A stretch of 64,000 bases of DNA from JAEMQF01 sp963850525 (lineage in GTDB: Bacteria > Pseudomonadota > Gammaproteobacteria > Burkholderiales > Burkholderiaceae_C): positions 294,246 to 358,245 of the forward strand of contig CAWKLQ010000011.1 of NCBI GenBank assembly GCA_963850525.1, read 5' to 3'. Under the pieces are notes generated by a model. The model searched no databases and had not been told where the DNA came from. It was given only the letters and a program-made list of their open reading frames with translations. This document shows, one piece after another, positions 33,520 through 45,347 of the stretch. Each line of letters begins with the position of its first letter. Position 1 is the stretch's first letter. Both the position numbers and the translations under genes were made by a program.

Positions 33520-34530
33520 ATGTTCCGCATCTTCAAGAAGAAGTCTTCGCAGGCCGACGAATCTCTTGCCCCGGCGGCGCCCGCCACGGCTCCCGACCCA
33601 GACGCCGAAGCGTCATGGTTCGACCGCTTGCGCAGTGGCTTGCGCAAGACGGGCAGCGCACTGAGCCAGGTCTTCACCGGCACGCGCGTCGACGATGCGC
33701 TCTTCGAGGAGCTCGAATCGGCGCTGCTGATGGCCGACGCCGGCGTGTCAGCCAGTGCATTCCTGCTGGCCGATCTGCGGCGCCGCGTCAAGGCGGCGAA
33801 CGCGATGCAGCCCGAAGCCGTGAAGGCCCTGCTCGTCGACGCGTTGGCCGATTTGCTGGCCACCCTCGAGCAGCCGTTCGTGCTGCCTGATGTCAAACCC
33901 GCGGTCATCATGGTCGCCGGTGTGAACGGTGCAGGCAAGACGACGAGCATCGGCAAGCTGACGCATCGCCTGGCGCAGGCGAAGCTGAAAGTTCTGCTCG
34001 CCGCGGCAGACACCTTTCGCGCCGCGGCGCGCGAACAGTTGGAAGTGTGGGCGCAGCGCAACCAGGTCGAAATCGTCAGCCAGGCGGGGGGCGACCCCGC
34101 CGCGGTGACCTTCGATGCGACCGTGGCGGGCAAGGCGCGCGGCTGCGATGTCGTGATCGCCGACACCGCCGGCCGCCTGACGACGCAGGGGCACTTGATG
34201 GAGGAGTTGAAAAAGATCCGCCGTGTCATCGGCAAGGCGCAGGCCGGTGCGCCGCACGAGGTGCTGCTGGTCGTCGATGGGAACACGGGCCAGAACGTGC
34301 TTTCGCAGATTCAGGCGTTTGACGAAGCCTTGCAACTCACCGGTTTGCTCATCACCAAGTTGGACGGAACCGCCAAGGGTGGCGTGCTTGCCGCGGTCGC
34401 GCTGTGGTCACGCGAGCGAATCCGGCACGGCGCACGCGCGCTGCCGGTCTATTTTGTCGGTGTGGGCGAGAAGCTCGACGATCTGCAGTCGTTCAACGCA
34501 CGCGAGTTCGCACAAGCGCTGCTCGATTGA
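33520..34530 (+). CDS. ftsY: Signal recognition particle receptor FtsY
   Basis: The protein has 336 residues. A short acidic/proline N-terminal segment is followed by the N domain and the SRP G domain, with GVNGAGKTTSIGKLTHRL (near 137-154), AADTFRAAAREQL, DTAGRLTTQG and TKLDGTAKGG. It receives SRP-ribosome complexes at the inner membrane. ATG 33520 (MFRIFKKK) is preferred; in-frame starts at 33442 and 33481 would add residues not typical of FtsY. The N-terminal acidic domain is much shorter than in E. coli. Confidence 0.96.
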   Translation: MFRIFKKKSSQADESLAPAAPATAPDPDAEASWFDRLRSGLRKTGSALSQVFTGTRVDDALFEELESALLMADAGVSASAFLLADLRRRVKAANAMQPEAVKALLVDALADLLATLEQPFVLPDVKPAVIMVAGVNGAGKTTSIGKLTHRLAQAKLKVLLAAADTFRAAAREQLEVWAQRNQVEIVSQAGGDPAAVTFDATVAGKARGCDVVIADTAGRLTTQGHLMEELKKIRRVIGKAQAGAPHEVLLVVDGNTGQNVLSQIQAFDEALQLTGLLITKLDGTAKGGVLAAVALWSRERIRHGARALPVYFVGVGEKLDDLQSFNAREFAQALLD

Positions 34531-34537
34531 GTGCGAT

Positions 34538-35245
34538 TCAGCGCTTGGCAGCGTCGGGGCCTTGCACGGGCCGCAGCGGGGTCGGGCGCGAATCAAGTTC
34601 GTCGTGCCACGTGGGCGGCGGTTCGGCATCCGGGTCCGACGGCACGGCGCCGGGCAGCGCCTCGACAGCCAACGGCATCGAGCCTGACTGCGCGGCCTCG
34701 CTGCGCGCCCCGGCAGTGGGGGTCGATGGCGCCGGCAAAATCGCTTCGCGCGCGGCGTTCGGCGAGGGCAGAGCGCCTTCCACCCACACCAGCATGCGAA
34801 TCCCGACCGACTTCAGCGTTCGCGCGAGGCGCTCGCGGCGCGCCGCAGCACGCTCGCTCGGCAGGCCGCCGGCCGTCTGAACCATGACCACAGCGATCAC
34901 CTGCGACGCCATGTCGCACACCACCAGATCGGCGCACTGATTGCCGACCCGGCGCAGCCATTCGGCGTACGAGTGACGCGTCGGCACCTTGAGGAAGCGC
35001 GCCAACGGCACTTGCGCGAGCACCATATAGTCTGGAAACGCGCGCAGCAGCGTGCTGTAGGCAAGCCGCTCATGCGTCGTCAAGATTCGCGTCGCCTGCG
35101 CGGGCCACGCGGCCAGCGTATCGAGTCCACTGATATCGGCGACATCGGCATCCGCGGTCACACGCCGCTCGCGGTACCACAGTCCCAACAAGGCGAGCGC
35201 GACGACGCCGACGATCAGTACAGGGGCCGCCAGGTACGGGCTCAT
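34538..35245 (-). CDS. Membrane-anchored DUF2726-type protein
   Basis: The protein has 235 residues. One membrane helix lies at about 4-23. Then comes a DUF2726-like domain, recognised by TTHERLAYSTLLRAFPDYMV, LAQVPLARFLKVP, CADLVVCDMASQVIAVVMVQ and a later VGIRMLVWV. The family is distantly nuclease-like, but no activity is known to me. The C-terminal 70 residues are disordered, rich in proline and alanine. ATG 35245 starts just before the helix. It converges on ftsY with a 7-base gap. Confidence 0.75.
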   Translation of the reverse strand: MSPYLAAPVLIVGVVALALLGLWYRERRVTADADVADISGLDTLAAWPAQATRILTTHERLAYSTLLRAFPDYMVLAQVPLARFLKVPTRHSYAEWLRRVGNQCADLVVCDMASQVIAVVMVQTAGGLPSERAAARRERLARTLKSVGIRMLVWVEGALPSPNAAREAILPAPSTPTAGARSEAAQSGSMPLAVEALPGAVPSDPDAEPPPTWHDELDSRPTPLRPVQGPDAAKR

Positions 35246-35320
35246 GGACAAGTCTCCTACCCAAAATGTGTTGACGGGCGCAACAAAGCCACGACCTTGT
35301 TCCATCCAGCGATGGACTGC

Positions 35321-36685
35321 TCAGCCGCCAAACCCCTTCATCGCGCCCAGCCGCTTGACCATTTTCATCATGCCACCGCCCTTCATTTTTTTCATCATCT
35401 CTTGCATCTGTTCAAACTGTTTGAGCATGCGGTTCACGTCTTGAACCTGCACGCCGGCGCCCGCGGCGATGCGGCGCTTGCGCGAAGCCTTGATGAGCTC
35501 GGGTTTGCGCCGCTCGAGCTGCGTCATCGCGCAAATCATTCCCTCCATGCGGCGCACGTCGCGTTCGGCCCGGTCCATCTGCGCTTGCCCCAGCCCACCG
35601 GCCTGGCCCATCATTTGCGCCGGCAACTTGTCGACCAGACCGGACAGGCCACCCATCTTCTTCATCTGCGAAATCTGCGCCAGAAAGTCCGTCATGTCGA
35701 ATGCCGTGCCACTGCGCATCCGGTCGGCGAGCTTGCGCGCCGCATCGAGGTCAACGCCCTTCTGCACCTCTTCGACGAGCGCGACGATGTCGCCCATGCC
35801 GAGCACGCGGCCGGCGTGGCGCTGCGCGTCGAAGATTTCCAGACCGTCAATTTTTTCGCTCGTGCCGGCGAACTTGATCGGCACACCGGTGACCTGACGC
35901 ACCGACAGCGCCGCGCCGCCGCGCGCGTCGCCGTCCATCTTCGTCAGGACGATTCCGGTCAGCGGCAAATGTGCGGCGAAAGCCTTCGCGGTATTGACCG
36001 CGTCCTGGCCCTGCATGGCGTCGACCACAAAAAGCGTCTCGACGGGCGCGAGCGCCGCGTGCAATGCGCCGATCTCCGCCATCAGCGCAGCGTCGACGCC
36101 CAAGCGCCCGGCGGTGTCGACGAGCAGCACGTCGAAGTAGTGGCGCCGCGCATGATCGAGCGCCGCCAGCGCGATGTCCACCGGCTTGTCCGCAGCGGTT
36201 GAGGCGAACCACATCGCGCCAGCCTGCGCCGTGACCGTCGCGAGTTGTTCGATGGCGGCGGGTCGGTACACATCGGTCGAGACGGTCAGCACTTTTTTCT
36301 TGCGCCGCTCGATCAGGTGGCGCGCGAGCTTGGCCGTCGTCGTCGTCTTGCCGACACCTTGCAGGCCCGCCATCAATATCACCGCGGGAGGTTGCGTCGA
36401 CAAGTTCAGGTCGGCCACGCCCTCGCCCATCGTCGCCGCGAGCTCGCGACTGACGATTCCCACCAAGGCCTGCCCGGGCGTGAGCGAACCCACCACCTCG
36501 GCGCCGAGCGCACGCTCCTTGACGCGCGCGGTGAATTCGCGAACCACCGGCAGCGCCACGTCGGCCTCGAGCAGCGCCACGCGAACATCGCGCAGCATGT
36601 CCTGCACATTGCTCTCGGTGATGCGTGCCTGCCCGCGGACGGTCTTGACGAGCTGGCTCAGCCGTTCGGTCAGGATAGAGGCCAT
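35321..36685 (-). CDS. ffh: Signal recognition particle protein Ffh
   Basis: The protein has 454 residues. The N domain starts MASILTERLSQLVKTVRGQA. The G domain holds GLQGVGKTTTTAKLARHLIE (near 106-125), DVYRPAAIEQL, DTAGRLGVD and TKMDGDARGG. The methionine-rich M domain (about 300-454) carries the RNA-binding RRIAAGAGVQVQDVN block and ends in a Met/Lys-rich run. It binds 4.5S RNA and signal peptides. ATG 36685 is the family start. It is divergent from the CcsA-like gene. Confidence 0.97.
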   Translation of the reverse strand: MASILTERLSQLVKTVRGQARITESNVQDMLRDVRVALLEADVALPVVREFTARVKERALGAEVVGSLTPGQALVGIVSRELAATMGEGVADLNLSTQPPAVILMAGLQGVGKTTTTAKLARHLIERRKKKVLTVSTDVYRPAAIEQLATVTAQAGAMWFASTAADKPVDIALAALDHARRHYFDVLLVDTAGRLGVDAALMAEIGALHAALAPVETLFVVDAMQGQDAVNTAKAFAAHLPLTGIVLTKMDGDARGGAALSVRQVTGVPIKFAGTSEKIDGLEIFDAQRHAGRVLGMGDIVALVEEVQKGVDLDAARKLADRMRSGTAFDMTDFLAQISQMKKMGGLSGLVDKLPAQMMGQAGGLGQAQMDRAERDVRRMEGMICAMTQLERRKPELIKASRKRRIAAGAGVQVQDVNRMLKQFEQMQEMMKKMKGGGMMKMVKRLGAMKGFGG

Positions 36686-36735
36686 GGGTGCGGCGCGGGG
36701 TGCGCCCGGCGCGGGCGCGAAAGTACACTGTGCGG

Positions 36736-37566
36736 ATGATTCTATCGTTCGGGTCTGAGCTCGCGACCACGAGCGCACTTGCATTGGCTGCGTGCAGCAG
36801 CGTCGCGCTGATCGGCTACGCGGCGTGCGCCGCGTTGCGCCACGATGGCGCCGCCCTTGCGCAGCGCATCGCGCTGTTGATCGGTTGGCTCGCGCACGGT
36901 GCGGCGATCGTCGTCGATTCGACCGGCTTGCTCAGTCCGAGCACGGGTGCGCGCTTCGGTTTTGCGACCGCACTCTCGGCGACGCTGTGGCTCGTCGTCG
37001 TCGTTTACGGAATCGAAAGCCGGTTCGTGCCGATGCGCGGGGTCCGAGGAACGCTGGCCTTGCTCGGCATGGTCGCGGTCGCACTCGCCTGGATCTTCCC
37101 GGCCGAAATTCGCTCGACATCGGCCTCGGTCTGGGCGCCTTTGCATTGGGTGCTGGGCATTGCATCCTATGGCCTGTTCGGTGCAGCGGTGCTGCACGCG
37201 AGCATGCTGAGCGCCGCGGAGCGACAGCTGCGCGGAAAGGGCACGCCCGCGAAGGCCGCGGGGATTCCGCTGTTGAGTCTGGAGCGCCTCACGTTTCGAT
37301 TTGTCGCCGCGGGGTTTGGCGTACTGTCGGCGGCGCTGCTGCTCGGGGTCTGGTTCGCGAGCCCTTGGCGTTGGGATCACAAGACCGTGTTTTCGACGCT
37401 GGGTTGGCTGGTCTTTGCGGCACTTCTTGCCGGGCGCCACATCTTCGGCTGGCGCGGGCCACGCGCGACGCGCTGGCTCTATGCCGGTGCCGGGTTGCTG
37501 CTCTTGGCCTACGTCGGGTCGCGCTTCGTTCTTGAAGTGCTTCTGCACCGCGCACCGCCCGGCTGA
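36736..37566 (+). CDS. CcsA/HemX-like cytochrome c biogenesis membrane protein
   Basis: The protein has 276 residues and about eight hydrophobic segments. It matches the cytochrome C assembly (CcsA/YpjD) family: WLAHGAAIVVDSTG early, APLHWVLGIASYGLFGAAVL in the middle, then LGVWFASPWRWDHKTVFSTLGW with the conserved tryptophan-rich turn. Histidines in these helices could bind heme. The YpjD branch is found next to ffh in many proteobacteria and its exact role is unsettled. Start is ATG 36736. Confidence 0.85.
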   Translation: MILSFGSELATTSALALAACSSVALIGYAACAALRHDGAALAQRIALLIGWLAHGAAIVVDSTGLLSPSTGARFGFATALSATLWLVVVVYGIESRFVPMRGVRGTLALLGMVAVALAWIFPAEIRSTSASVWAPLHWVLGIASYGLFGAAVLHASMLSAAERQLRGKGTPAKAAGIPLLSLERLTFRFVAAGFGVLSAALLLGVWFASPWRWDHKTVFSTLGWLVFAALLAGRHIFGWRGPRATRWLYAGAGLLLLAYVGSRFVLEVLLHRAPPG

Positions 37567-37577
37567 CGCACACGCCC

Positions 37578-37817
37578 ATGAAATTCGTCCTCCTGATGGT
37601 TGCGGTCGTGGCCCTGGTCTGGCTGGTGCGCGGCGCGACGCGCCGGCGCGTGCCCCCACCCGAGCGTGATGCTGCCGCGCCACCGCCCGAAGTGCAAACC
37701 ATGTTGGCGTGCGCGCAATGCGCGGTGCTGATTCCGAGCGGTGAATCGCTGCCTGGCCGCGGCGGCGTGTTCTGCTGCAAGGCGCATCGCGACGAATTTG
37801 AAAAAACCCATCCATGA
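37578..37817 (+). CDS. PP0621-family small protein with zinc-ribbon-like cysteines
   Basis: The protein has 79 residues. An N-terminal membrane helix (about 2-17) is followed by a proline-rich linker and a cysteine cluster, ACAQCAVLIPSGES then FCCKAHRDEF. This matches the PP0621 family regularly found before pilS. The cysteines and histidine may bind zinc. It lies 11 bases after the CcsA-like gene and overlaps pilS by 4 bases. Confidence 0.85.
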   Translation: MKFVLLMVAVVALVWLVRGATRRRVPPPERDAAAPPPEVQTMLACAQCAVLIPSGESLPGRGGVFCCKAHRDEFEKTHP

Positions 37818-39706
37818 CCAGCATTCCGCGCGATGCCGAGCGCCGCGTCGGCGAACGGCGCAGGGCGCGACGCTCGCCGTCGGCCGATGAATCCTGGTTC
37901 GGCGCCTTCGAGTCGGACGACGAGCACGCGCCCTTTGACAGTGATTCGGATGACTCGGGGCTTGGCGTCTCGAGGTTCGGCGAAGGCGACGCGCAGACCG
38001 ACTCGCGAATGCTGGCGCGAGAGGCGGCGCGCAATGACGCGTCGCGCGAATCGGGCTTCGAGCGCTTGCACCGAGCCTTCATTGGCGCGCGTGCCGTGCT
38101 GGGCCTCGCGCTGATCGCGACGCTGGTGCTGGTCGACCTGTTCGGCGCGCGCCCGAGCCTGCCGCTGGCCGTCGTCAGCCTGGCGTATGCCACACTGGCC
38201 GTCAGCATGTGGTTGCTCCCCCGCATGTGGCCTGCCGCCAACCCGCAGGCCATGGCCCGGCCCTCGAACCCGCACTGGCTGCTCACGATCGGCGTCGACA
38301 TGCTGGCCTTCACGACGCTGCATGTGCTCGCGCCGGGATCGAGCCTGAACTATGTGGCGCTGTTGGTCATGCCCGTGCTCATGGCAGGCGTGTTGACGCC
38401 CCGAACCATGGCACTGGCCACCGCCGCCAGCGTCACGCTGATGCTGCTCGGCACCGCGGCGCTGGCGGTACCGCTGGGCGGCGATCCGTCCTTGCCCATG
38501 ACGCAGGCCGGCTTGGCGGGCAGCGGATTTTTTGTTCTCGCCGTGCTGTCAAGCGAACTCGCAAGCCGCCTCGCGCGCGAAGAGCTGACCTCGCGCGGCA
38601 GCCTCGAAATGGCCCGTCAGCAAGCCCAGCTGAACCGCCTCGTGATCGAAGAGATGCAAGACGGCGTGCTCGTTGTCGACCGCACGGGGCGGGTGCGCGC
38701 GGCGAATCCCGCGGCGCGCCGCCTGCTCGCGCCCTCGGGAATGTGCCGCGCAGCGCCCTTTCAGATGCGTGGCGTGGCGCCCTGGGCCGGCCTGGTGAAA
38801 TCTGCCGAACGCGCCTTCGTCGACGCCGTGTGGCCCGAAGCCGGCCGCGACGTGACCCTGGAATTCGAGCCCGGGTTGACGCGCACCCTTCGCGTGCGTG
38901 TGCGCTTCACAGGCAAAACCGAGCCGCAGGCCATGGAGGAGTTTTGCGTGCTGTTCCTCGAAGACGTTCGCAACATGCAAGCGCGCAGCCGCCAGGAAAA
39001 GCTCGCGGCGATGGGTCGCGTTTCGGCGGGCATTGCCCATGAAATCCGCAATCCGCTGGCGGCGATCGCGCAAGCCAACGCCTTGTTGTCCGAAGACGCG
39101 AGCGCCCCGCAGCAACAGCAACTCACGAAAATGGTAAGCGACAACGTGGATCGCTTGAAGCGCATCATCGATGACGTCATGGCCGCAGCGCCGAGCCTGG
39201 CCGACGATGTGCCTGCGCTGGACGCGGTCGCGCAGATCACGACCACGTGCGCGGAGTGGGCGAGCGCTGCGGGCGTGCGCCTCGGCGACGACGGCGTGCT
39301 CAAGCTGATGCTGCCGGAGGTGCCCCTGGGCGTCGTCTTTGACGCCGAACACCTGCGCCGCGTGCTCGTCAATCTGCTGGACAATGCAAAACGGCACGCC
39401 AGCGGCGCGGCGGGGTCGATCGAGATCCGCGTGGATTCGCGCGACGAGACCCGCGTTTACTTGTGCGTTTCAAGCGATGGGCCGCGCATTCCGGCCGATG
39501 TGGAGCGCTACCTGTTCGAACCGTTTTTTTCCACACGCAGCCGCGGCACCGGCCTGGGTTTGTACATCTGCCGCGAACTTTGCGAGCGCTATGGCGCGAA
39601 CATCGACTACCGGTTGCGCCAATCGCCCGCGGGGGAGCGCAACGAGTTTTATGTCGCGATGCGGCGTCGCGCGCTGGCGCCGCTGGATGTGAGTGCGGCG
39701 GCATGA
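37814..39706 (+). CDS. pilS: Two-component sensor histidine kinase PilS
   Basis: The protein has 630 residues. A charged N-terminus of about 95 residues (rich in Arg, Asp and Ser) precedes six membrane segments (about 95-255). A PAS domain follows (IEEMQDGVLVVDRTGRVRAA), then the kinase core with His409 in AGIAHEIRNPLAAI. The ATP lid is shown by NLLDNAKRHA and GTGLGLYICREL. In Pseudomonas PilS senses pilin in the membrane and controls pilin transcription through PilR. The N-terminal extension is longer than in PilS of Pseudomonas. Confidence 0.93.
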   Translation: MTSIPRDAERRVGERRRARRSPSADESWFGAFESDDEHAPFDSDSDDSGLGVSRFGEGDAQTDSRMLAREAARNDASRESGFERLHRAFIGARAVLGLALIATLVLVDLFGARPSLPLAVVSLAYATLAVSMWLLPRMWPAANPQAMARPSNPHWLLTIGVDMLAFTTLHVLAPGSSLNYVALLVMPVLMAGVLTPRTMALATAASVTLMLLGTAALAVPLGGDPSLPMTQAGLAGSGFFVLAVLSSELASRLAREELTSRGSLEMARQQAQLNRLVIEEMQDGVLVVDRTGRVRAANPAARRLLAPSGMCRAAPFQMRGVAPWAGLVKSAERAFVDAVWPEAGRDVTLEFEPGLTRTLRVRVRFTGKTEPQAMEEFCVLFLEDVRNMQARSRQEKLAAMGRVSAGIAHEIRNPLAAIAQANALLSEDASAPQQQQLTKMVSDNVDRLKRIIDDVMAAAPSLADDVPALDAVAQITTTCAEWASAAGVRLGDDGVLKLMLPEVPLGVVFDAEHLRRVLVNLLDNAKRHASGAAGSIEIRVDSRDETRVYLCVSSDGPRIPADVERYLFEPFFSTRSRGTGLGLYICRELCERYGANIDYRLRQSPAGERNEFYVAMRRRALAPLDVSAAA

Positions 39707-39875
39707 GCCCCGCCCGGCCGCCCGTAGGGGCTCATTCCCGCTTGGCGGGAGTTCGCCCGGACGAAGGCCGTCCCTGCGGACGGTCTTCGCCTGGCGAACG
39801 CCTGGCCCCTCTGTGGTCCAGGCCGGCACGGGCCACGAAGGGGCCCCTTCGGGGCCCGTGCCGCAGGGTGCGCCA
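39707..39875. repeat. Palindrome-rich spacer between pilS and pilR
   Basis: This 169-base gap consists largely of inverted repeats. At 39751-39799 GTTCGCC and GGCGAAC enclose a stem of GAAGGCCGTCC with GGACGGTCTTC (loop CTGC). At 39826-39861 two 18-base halves pair with one mismatch and no loop. A smaller hairpin TCCCGC-TTG-GCGGGA lies just before the first. Such spacers resemble REP-type repeats. The sequence is not the same as the 7725-7998 element. The open frame running through it into pilR is an artefact. Confidence 0.8.
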
Positions 39876-41423
39876 ATGAGCACGGCAGCGTCACTGAACC
39901 TGCTCGTCGTCGACGACGAGCCGGACCTGCGCACCCTGTATGAATTGACGCTGCTGCGCGAGGGCTATGACGTCGAGGCCGCGAGCACGGTCGAGCAGGC
40001 GCTGGAGTGTCTGCAGGGCCGCACCTACAGCGCAGTGATCACCGACATGCGCCTGCCCGACGGCACGGGTCTGGACATCCTGCGCTGGCTCGTGCAAGGC
40101 AATCGCGCCGAAAAAGCCATCGTCATCACTGCCTATGGCTCGGCCGAAAACGCGGTCGAGGCGTTGCGCGCGGGGGCTTACGACTACCTCACCAAGCCGG
40201 TCGATCTTCGGCAGTTTCGCGCCGTGATCGGCTCGGCGCTGGGACGCACGGGCGCGGTGATCGCGCCGACCAATCCCTCCAGCCTGCCCTCGGAGCGCGC
40301 CAAGTCGGCGCCGCGCGAGCCTGCCGCGTCGGCCGCAGCGCCTGCCGCGGCGTCCGTGCCACGCTGGCTGACGCGCATGGCGGGCCGGTCTGCGGCGATG
40401 GAGCAGGTTCGAGGGCTGATCGAGAAGGTCGCGCGCAGCATGGCGCCGGTTCTCATCGACGGCGAGTCGGGCACCGGCAAGGAACTCGTCGCGCGCTCGA
40501 TCCACGAGGTGAGCGTGCGCAGCGCCCAGCCGTTCATCGCCGTCAATTGCAGTGCGATCCCGGAGCAGCTTCTCGAGGCCGAATTCTTCGGCTACCGAAA
40601 GGGCGCGTTCACCGGCGCGGCCGAAGACCGCGAGGGATTTTTTCAGGCCGCCAATGGCGGCACCTTGTTCCTCGATGAAATCGGTGACCTGCCGCTGTCG
40701 ATGCAGTCCAAGTTGCTGCGCGCGATTCAGGAGCGCCAGGTGCGTCCGGTGGGTGCAGTCAGTGAGTTGCCCGTCAACGTGCGCTTGCTGAGCGCGACGC
40801 ACAAGGACCTGGGCGCCGAAGTTCATCAAGGGCAATTTCGGCAAGACCTTTACTACCGGCTCAACGTCATTCAGATTCGCGTGCCGCCGTTGCGCGAGCG
40901 CATGGTCGACCTCAGCGACATCGCCGCGCACGTGCTCGAGCGCCTGGCCCGGGAGGCCGGCGCAACGACGATTGCCCGCCTGACGCCCGAAGCGCTCGAG
41001 CACCTGGCGCGCTACCCCTTCCCCGGCAACGTGCGTGAACTGGAAAACTTGCTGCACCGCGCCGTCGCGCTTTCCGCAGGCGACTGGATTGGCGTGCAGG
41101 ACCTGGGCTTGCCATCCGCGGCATTCTTCAATCAAGCGCCCGCCGAATCGGCGCGTCCGCCGAGCGAAGCAGTGAATGCAGCGGCGTCGGGTTCGCAGCT
41201 TGCGCCGATCGAGCTGTTCGATGCCGAGGCGGCGCTGCCCAACAATCTTGCCGAGCATCTGGATGCGGTTGAGCGCGACATCCTCGAGCGCGCGCTGCAG
41301 CAGCATCGCTTCAACCGGACCGCAGCCGGCGCGAGCCTGGGTTTGTCGCTGCGCCAGATGCGCTATCGCATGGCACGCCTGGGCGTGGGCGTGGGTGCCG
41401 AGGCGGGCGGCGAGCGCGAGTGA
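39876..41423 (+). CDS. pilR: Sigma-54-dependent response regulator PilR
   Basis: The protein has 515 residues. The receiver domain has Asp13-Asp14 and the phosphoacceptor Asp57 (SAVITDMRLPDG). The AAA+ domain has Walker A GESGTGKE near 196-203 and the sigma-54 contact loop RKGAFTGAAEDREG near 240. A Fis-type helix-turn-helix ends the protein (RTAAGASLGLSLRQMRYRMA). It activates pilin genes with RpoN. ATG 39876 is chosen because the open frame upstream runs through the palindromic spacer. Confidence 0.96.
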   Translation: MSTAASLNLLVVDDEPDLRTLYELTLLREGYDVEAASTVEQALECLQGRTYSAVITDMRLPDGTGLDILRWLVQGNRAEKAIVITAYGSAENAVEALRAGAYDYLTKPVDLRQFRAVIGSALGRTGAVIAPTNPSSLPSERAKSAPREPAASAAAPAAASVPRWLTRMAGRSAAMEQVRGLIEKVARSMAPVLIDGESGTGKELVARSIHEVSVRSAQPFIAVNCSAIPEQLLEAEFFGYRKGAFTGAAEDREGFFQAANGGTLFLDEIGDLPLSMQSKLLRAIQERQVRPVGAVSELPVNVRLLSATHKDLGAEVHQGQFRQDLYYRLNVIQIRVPPLRERMVDLSDIAAHVLERLAREAGATTIARLTPEALEHLARYPFPGNVRELENLLHRAVALSAGDWIGVQDLGLPSAAFFNQAPAESARPPSEAVNAAASGSQLAPIELFDAEAALPNNLAEHLDAVERDILERALQQHRFNRTAAGASLGLSLRQMRYRMARLGVGVGAEAGGERE

Positions 41424-42043
41424 GTGGGTTGCGCTCGTCGAAAGCCCCCGCGCGACGCGCCAGCCGCACGTGGCAGGGCGGTTGGTGGACCAAGGCGTTG
41501 CGCTGCGAATCACCCAACTTCGGCGCGCGGCCGGAAGGCGTCGACGTCGATCTCGTGGTGCTCCACTCGATCAGTCTTCCGCCGGGGCACTATGGTGGCG
41601 ACGCAATCGAGCGCCTGTTCACGAACCGCCTCGACTGGGAGGCGCACCCTTATTACGCGACGATTCGGGGCTTGCAGGTCTCCGCGCACTTCCTGATCCG
41701 CCGCGACGGCCAGGTGTTGCAATTCGTTTCATGTGAATTTCGCGCCTGGCATGCGGGTGCATCGTCCTGGCGCGGCCGCGAAAACTGCAATGACTATTCA
41801 GTCGGCGTCGAACTCGAAGGTCTGGAAGGCGAGCACTTCGAGCCCGCGCAATACACGTCCCTGGCTCGGCTGTTGCGTGCCCTGGTACGGCGCTATCCAT
41901 TGGCCCATGTCGCTGGCCACGAGCACGTCGCAACGGGCCGAAAAAGGGACCCCGGCGCCGGATTCGACTGGCGCCGTCTGGCACGCGCGCTGCGCTGGCC
42001 GCAACGCATGTTCCCGCACGGCGCGCCTGCCCCAATACGCTAG
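41420..42043 (+). CDS. ampD: 1,6-anhydro-N-acetylmuramyl-L-alanine amidase AmpD
   Basis: The protein has 207 residues. It is an N-acetylmuramoyl-L-alanine amidase type 2 domain with zinc ligands readable as His49 (VVLHSISLPPGHYGG), His167 (AGHEHVATGRKRDPG) and Asp177. The block HAGASSWRGRENCNDYSVGV is diagnostic of AmpD. It recycles muropeptides in the cytoplasm. The start GTG 41420 overlaps the pilR stop by 4 bases. The first 20 residues are basic and vary in the family. Confidence 0.94.
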   Translation: MSGLRSSKAPARRASRTWQGGWWTKALRCESPNFGARPEGVDVDLVVLHSISLPPGHYGGDAIERLFTNRLDWEAHPYYATIRGLQVSAHFLIRRDGQVLQFVSCEFRAWHAGASSWRGRENCNDYSVGVELEGLEGEHFEPAQYTSLARLLRALVRRYPLAHVAGHEHVATGRKRDPGAGFDWRRLARALRWPQRMFPHGAPAPIR

Positions 42044-42052
42044 CGCTAGCGC

Positions 42053-42081
42053 TTGATGTGGCTGCAGACCCCAGATATAGT
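42053..42081 (+). promoter_or_regulatory. Sigma-70-type promoter of nrdA
   Basis: A -35 TTGATG (42053-42058) and a -10 TATAGT (42076-42081) are separated by exactly 17 bases. Transcription would begin near 42088, giving a leader of about 262 bases before the nrdA ATG. The -10 lies inside an NrdR-like box. Confidence 0.65.
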
Positions 42082-42084
42082 GTG
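42069..42084. promoter_or_regulatory. NrdR-type repressor box overlapping the nrdA -10
   Basis: CCCCAGATATAGTGTG matches the NrdR consensus (a palindrome around ATATAT with outer ACAC/GTGT) at about 12 of 15 positions. NrdR represses ribonucleotide reductase genes when dATP is high. Only one box is found; most NrdR targets have two boxes about 30 bases apart, and I see no second one. Confidence 0.5.
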
Positions 42085-42087
42085 CCG

Positions 42088-42349
42088 TCGTGATAGGCTT
42101 GCGCCCGCTCAACAGGCCATTCGCGAAAGCCGGCACGAGGCGCAGGTGCATCAGGGGAGGCTCTTAGGATTGCCAGTCTCGTTCACAGCCCGTGGGTGCG
42201 GGCACGCGTGAAGAGGGTCTGGCTCATCTCATGGGAACGGAATCGGTCATCGACCGCAGCGATGACTGTCAGGCAATCTTGATTGCGCACTGAGCACGGC
42301 ACTGTCGAGAACTTACAGACCATCCGGTCAAAACATAAAAGGGGATTCA
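42088..42349 (+). other. Long 5' leader of nrdA with consecutive hairpins; no gene
   Basis: The 306-base gap between ampD and nrdA holds no gene. After the predicted transcription start it contains several stems. GTCATCG/CGATGAC (42246-42252 with 42260-42266) and GCAATC/GATTGC (42273-42278 with 42281-42286) come near the end. An alternative stem, CGGTC/GACCG (42244-42248 with 42252-42256), excludes the first one. GCCCG/CGGGC lies near 42188-42203. This could be a regulatory leader, but I recognise no known riboswitch class. Confidence 0.4.
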
Positions 42350-45238
<2,889 letters not shown>

Positions 45239-45347
45239 CCACCGGTTGCGCTGCGGCGGCACATCCGCGGCACGCGCGAGCCGTGCCTCGGGAAGCCTTG
45301 ACGATGCAATCCGGCAACACACAGTCGGCCACAGAGTGAGCGATTGC

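Noticed and set aside
42042..42053. The palindrome AGCGCTAGCGCT at the ampD stop
   Set aside because: It partly lies in ampD and has no T-run; it may be simple sequence. I do not call it a terminator or operator.
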